Source: Nocardia sp. SYP-A9097 (GTDB taxonomy: Bacteria; Actinomycetota; Actinomycetes; Mycobacteriales; Mycobacteriaceae). From it: DNA of 63,489 nucleotides. The stretch itself is not shown here. Position 1 is the stretch's first letter. More notes on this DNA, generated by a model. It saw nothing but the letters and a program-made list of their open reading frames with translations, was not told where the DNA came from and made no database searches. The DNA is taken from positions 1 to 63,489 of the forward strand of contig NZ_WJIC01000036.1 in assembly GCF_009649815.1 (NCBI RefSeq), in the 5' to 3' direction.

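Overview
The window is a high-GC actinobacterial chromosome segment. It is most like Nocardia or a close relative in the mycolic-acid group: GTG starts are common, stop/start overlaps (GTGA, ATGA) are frequent, there is an EspG-type ESX chaperone with several WXG100-like proteins, and ribosomal genes run straight into secY-adk-map. Identification rests on reading the sequence; no database search was possible.

Region 1 (1-4.1 kb) is a decaying, mobile-element-rich stretch. It holds the tail of an IS30-type transposase, a small exported protein, a reverse-strand small membrane protein broken at a G7 run, and a Scr1-like XRE regulator followed by two DUF397 genes. Both DUF397 genes are broken: one by a precisely placed IS110 element (about 1.51 kb), the other by a single-base frameshift. 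The non-coding left end of the IS110 element carries short matches to its own ends and to its own target, as expected for a guide ('bridge') RNA.

Region 2 (4.1-9.0 kb) has an amine oxidase fused to a cyclic-nucleotide-binding-like domain. It is followed by a compact reverse-strand ESX toxin operon: WXG100, WXG100, toxin with a C-terminal RNase-like domain, candidate immunity protein, and a YbaB-like protein.

Region 3 (9.4-15.4 kb) is housekeeping: rpsH-rplF-rplR-rpsE-rpmD-rplO, a terminator, then secY-adk-map and convergent dtd.

Region 4 (15.6-63.5 kb, to the window edge) is a giant type VII (ESX) polymorphic-toxin island. It is built from two copies of one cassette: a small 'GEPWG' WXG100-like protein, a YbaB-like protein, and a giant protein with a CpnT-like N-terminus. 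Giant 1 (3,993 aa) has a papain-like domain, a four-copy metallopeptidase-like array in which only the first copy keeps HExxH, and a C-terminal zincin. A likely poly-immunity gene overlaps its stop codon. Between the cassettes lie a WXG-type secreted protein with Lys/Ala and Pro repeats and an overlapping EspG-like chaperone. Giant 2 starts at 33882 and stays open to the end of the window (at least 9,869 codons, about 1 MDa). It has the same N-terminus and papain-like domain, three zincin domains, two more degenerate peptidase modules, and three long (about 1,550-1,730 aa) repeats of an unrecognised multi-segment module joined by proline-rich linkers with recurring short motifs. The C-terminus, and any immunity gene for giant 2, lie outside the window.
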